The position numbers were made by a program, and so were the translations under genes. DNA of 38,584 nucleotides from NCBI GenBank assembly GCA_904502235.1, contig CAJGDP010000017.1:1-38584 (forward strand), in the 5' to 3' direction. The notes below the pieces were generated by a model that did no database searches, was not told the origin of the DNA, and saw only the letters and a list, made by a program, of their open reading frames with translations. The stretch comes from an uncultured Bacteroidaceae bacterium. Its GTDB lineage: Bacteria; Bacteroidota; Bacteroidia; Bacteroidales; Bacteroidaceae. The stretch's first letter is position 1; each line of letters starts with the position of its first letter. Shown here piece by piece: positions 37,400-38,584 of this stretch.

Positions 37400-38584
37400 A
37401 TGAAAAGATTTCTACTTGCCATGCTAAGCATCACGCTCAGTTTTGCTTATGCATTTTCACAAGGATTTCCCACCATCAGTACCGACGGGAACGAGAAATG
37501 GTATCTCATTCAGTTCATGAACGGTGGCAACGCATTCACCGCCTCTACCACAGGCGAAATAACCACCGCTGCTGTATCGGGAGATGACGCACAAGTGTGG
37601 AAAATCACCGGTAATTCAACCGATGGTTACACATTCACAAACAAAAAGAATTACATCCTTTATGTAAATTCCGCATCAAAGAACCAGAAGGTACACGCAG
37701 GCACAACAGCAAGCGGTGTAAGCCAGTTCTTTATCAACGCTACAGGCAACAGCGACTATGCCGGAGGTTTTGAGATTCAGCCAAAAGGCAACACCGGCAT
37801 CTCCATGAACCTTTGGGGTGGTCCAAACGAGAACCGCGGTGTAGGTCTTTGGGATGCAAACAACGACCAGAACAACCCTGTACAGTTCGTCGAAGCAACA
37901 ACTATCGAGAATTTGGGAAAAATCTCAATAATCCCACAGCCACAGCAGATGACTGTAGGAGAAGAGGTCTTTACCTTGAGCAATTTCAATGCAATAGCAT
38001 ACCAGAGCGGATACCTCAAGGAACACGTTGAGAGATTCGCGGCACAGCTCAAAATATCAGCCGGCATCAACCTCGAAGTAAAAGAGGCAGGCACAACAGC
38101 AGCCGACGGAGAAATATGGTTCGGAACAGACAACACCTTGCCAGCCGAGGGTTACACCCTTACAACAAGCGAAAAACGCATTGAAATCAAGGCTTCAGAG
38201 TTCGGCGGTCACCTTTACGGTTTGCAGACACTCATGCAGCTGCGTCCACGCGAATACTTCGCAAGCGAGCGACAGAACAACGTAGAATGGACCATCCCTG
38301 CCGTAGAAATCAACGACAAGCCATTGTTGGGACACCGCGGTTACATGCTCGACATTGCACGCCACTTCTTCAACAAGGATGAGGTAAAGAAGGTACTCGA
38401 CATCATGGTACTCTACAAGATGAACCGTTTCCACTGGCACTTGACCGACGACCAGGGCTGGCGTGTGGAAATCCCCGAATATCCTAAACTCACCGAGGTG
38501 GGTGCTATCCGTAAGGCATCGTTCAGCAATGCCGACGGACAGAACTTCTACGACGACACAGAGTACGGACGTGGCATGTACTAC
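37400..38584 (+). CDS. GH20 beta-N-acetylhexosaminidase, N-terminal part (runs off the window)
   Basis: An open frame of 395 codons with no stop before the window end. The signal peptide is MKRFLLAMLSITLSFAYAFS. Residues 25-170 form a beta-trefoil-like domain (EKWYLIQFMNGGNAFTAST, with repeated Q-W/Q-F motifs) similar in style to those of the CotH protein at 21378. A GH20b-type alpha/beta domain follows (IPQPQQMTVGEEVFTLSNFN). The GH20 catalytic barrel then begins with GHRGYMLDIARHFFNKDEVKK and RFHWHLTDDQGWRVEIPEYP. The catalytic Asp-Glu pair lies beyond the window. The enzyme should release terminal beta-GlcNAc/GalNAc from host or dietary glycans. It is divergent from the arginine operon. 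Confidence 0.92.
   Translation, partial: MKRFLLAMLSITLSFAYAFSQGFPTISTDGNEKWYLIQFMNGGNAFTASTTGEITTAAVSGDDAQVWKITGNSTDGYTFTNKKNYILYVNSASKNQKVHAGTTASGVSQFFINATGNSDYAGGFEIQPKGNTGISMNLWGGPNENRGVGLWDANNDQNNPVQFVEATTIENLGKISIIPQPQQMTVGEEVFTLSNFNAIAYQSGYLKEHVERFAAQLKISAGINLEVKEAGTTAADGEIWFGTDNTLPAEGYTLTTSEKRIEIKASEFGGHLYGLQTLMQLRPREYFASERQNNVEWTIPAVEINDKPLLGHRGYMLDIARHFFNKDEVKKVLDIMVLYKMNRFHWHLTDDQGWRVEIPEYPKLTEVGAIRKASFSNADGQNFYDDTEYGRGMYY

Noticed and set aside
1..38584. tRNA or rRNA genes, CRISPR arrays, transposases
   Set aside because: None seen by eye in intergenic regions. Gene-free gaps are short and explained by promoters, hairpins and small repeats. A tRNAscan and repeat search would be decisive.

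Overview
The window is a chromosomal segment from a member of the Bacteroidales (Bacteroidetes), at roughly 44-45% GC by eye. Several things point there: promoters of the TTG/TTTG-N19-21-TAnnTTTG type, few Shine-Dalgarno sequences, a FeoA-FeoB fusion, an N-acyl-ornithine type arginine pathway with the ArgF' transcarbamylase, a CotH-kinase protein with a type IX secretion (T9SS) C-terminal domain, and GH35/GH20 glycosidases. The T9SS domain fits Prevotella-like lineages better than most Bacteroides, but the genus cannot be fixed from this sequence. I see no rRNA or tRNA gene, insertion sequence, phage or CRISPR array.

Layout. 1-297 is the 3' end of rpsA. 444-4236 holds an AlaX-like tRNA-editing protein, trpS, rmuC and a small envelope-stress-type trio (YtxH protein, phage-holin-family protein, small partner). 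4453-6524 is an operon of a DUF3298 lipoprotein, rsmG and a metallo-beta-lactamase-fold hydrolase. 6822-10991 is an iron/oxidative-nitrosative stress operon: FeoAB fusion, hemerythrin-like protein, LuxR-type regulator with a degenerate receiver, and free methionine-R-sulfoxide reductase. 11048-13811 has two small membrane proteins, a secreted DUF4488 protein and a nitrilase-family amidase. 13858-19212 carries three tandem paralogous AMP-forming acyl-CoA ligases, divergent from a carboxyltransferase-alpha (OadA/PycB-like) gene at 19564 whose biotinyl-like domain lacks the biotin lysine. 21378-24713 is the CotH/T9SS protein. Then come a LOG-family protein, a GH35 beta-galactosidase lipoprotein and a DUF5715 lipoprotein.

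29135-37183 is an eight-gene arginine operon on the minus strand, read in the order GNAT (acyl-glutamate synthase candidate), argG, argC, argD, argF', argB, argE', argH. Intergenic distances are minimal throughout. It supplies every step from glutamate to arginine through N-acylated (probably N-succinylated) intermediates, except carbamoyl-phosphate synthesis. Its promoter is preceded by three ARG-box-like repeats about 20 bp apart. A divergent GH20 beta-hexosaminidase begins at 37400 and runs off the end.

The observations most worth following up are: 20-bp-phased repeats between the acyl-CoA ligase cluster and the carboxyltransferase-like gene; the biotin-less carboxyltransferase; a P-loop insertion in one ligase; the orphan pseudo-receiver regulator in the iron operon; the consolidated arginine operon with its candidate ArgR sites and a substrate-specificity residue in ArgF'; and the Cys cluster in the GNAT protein. 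None is proof of a new system. All are concrete and testable.
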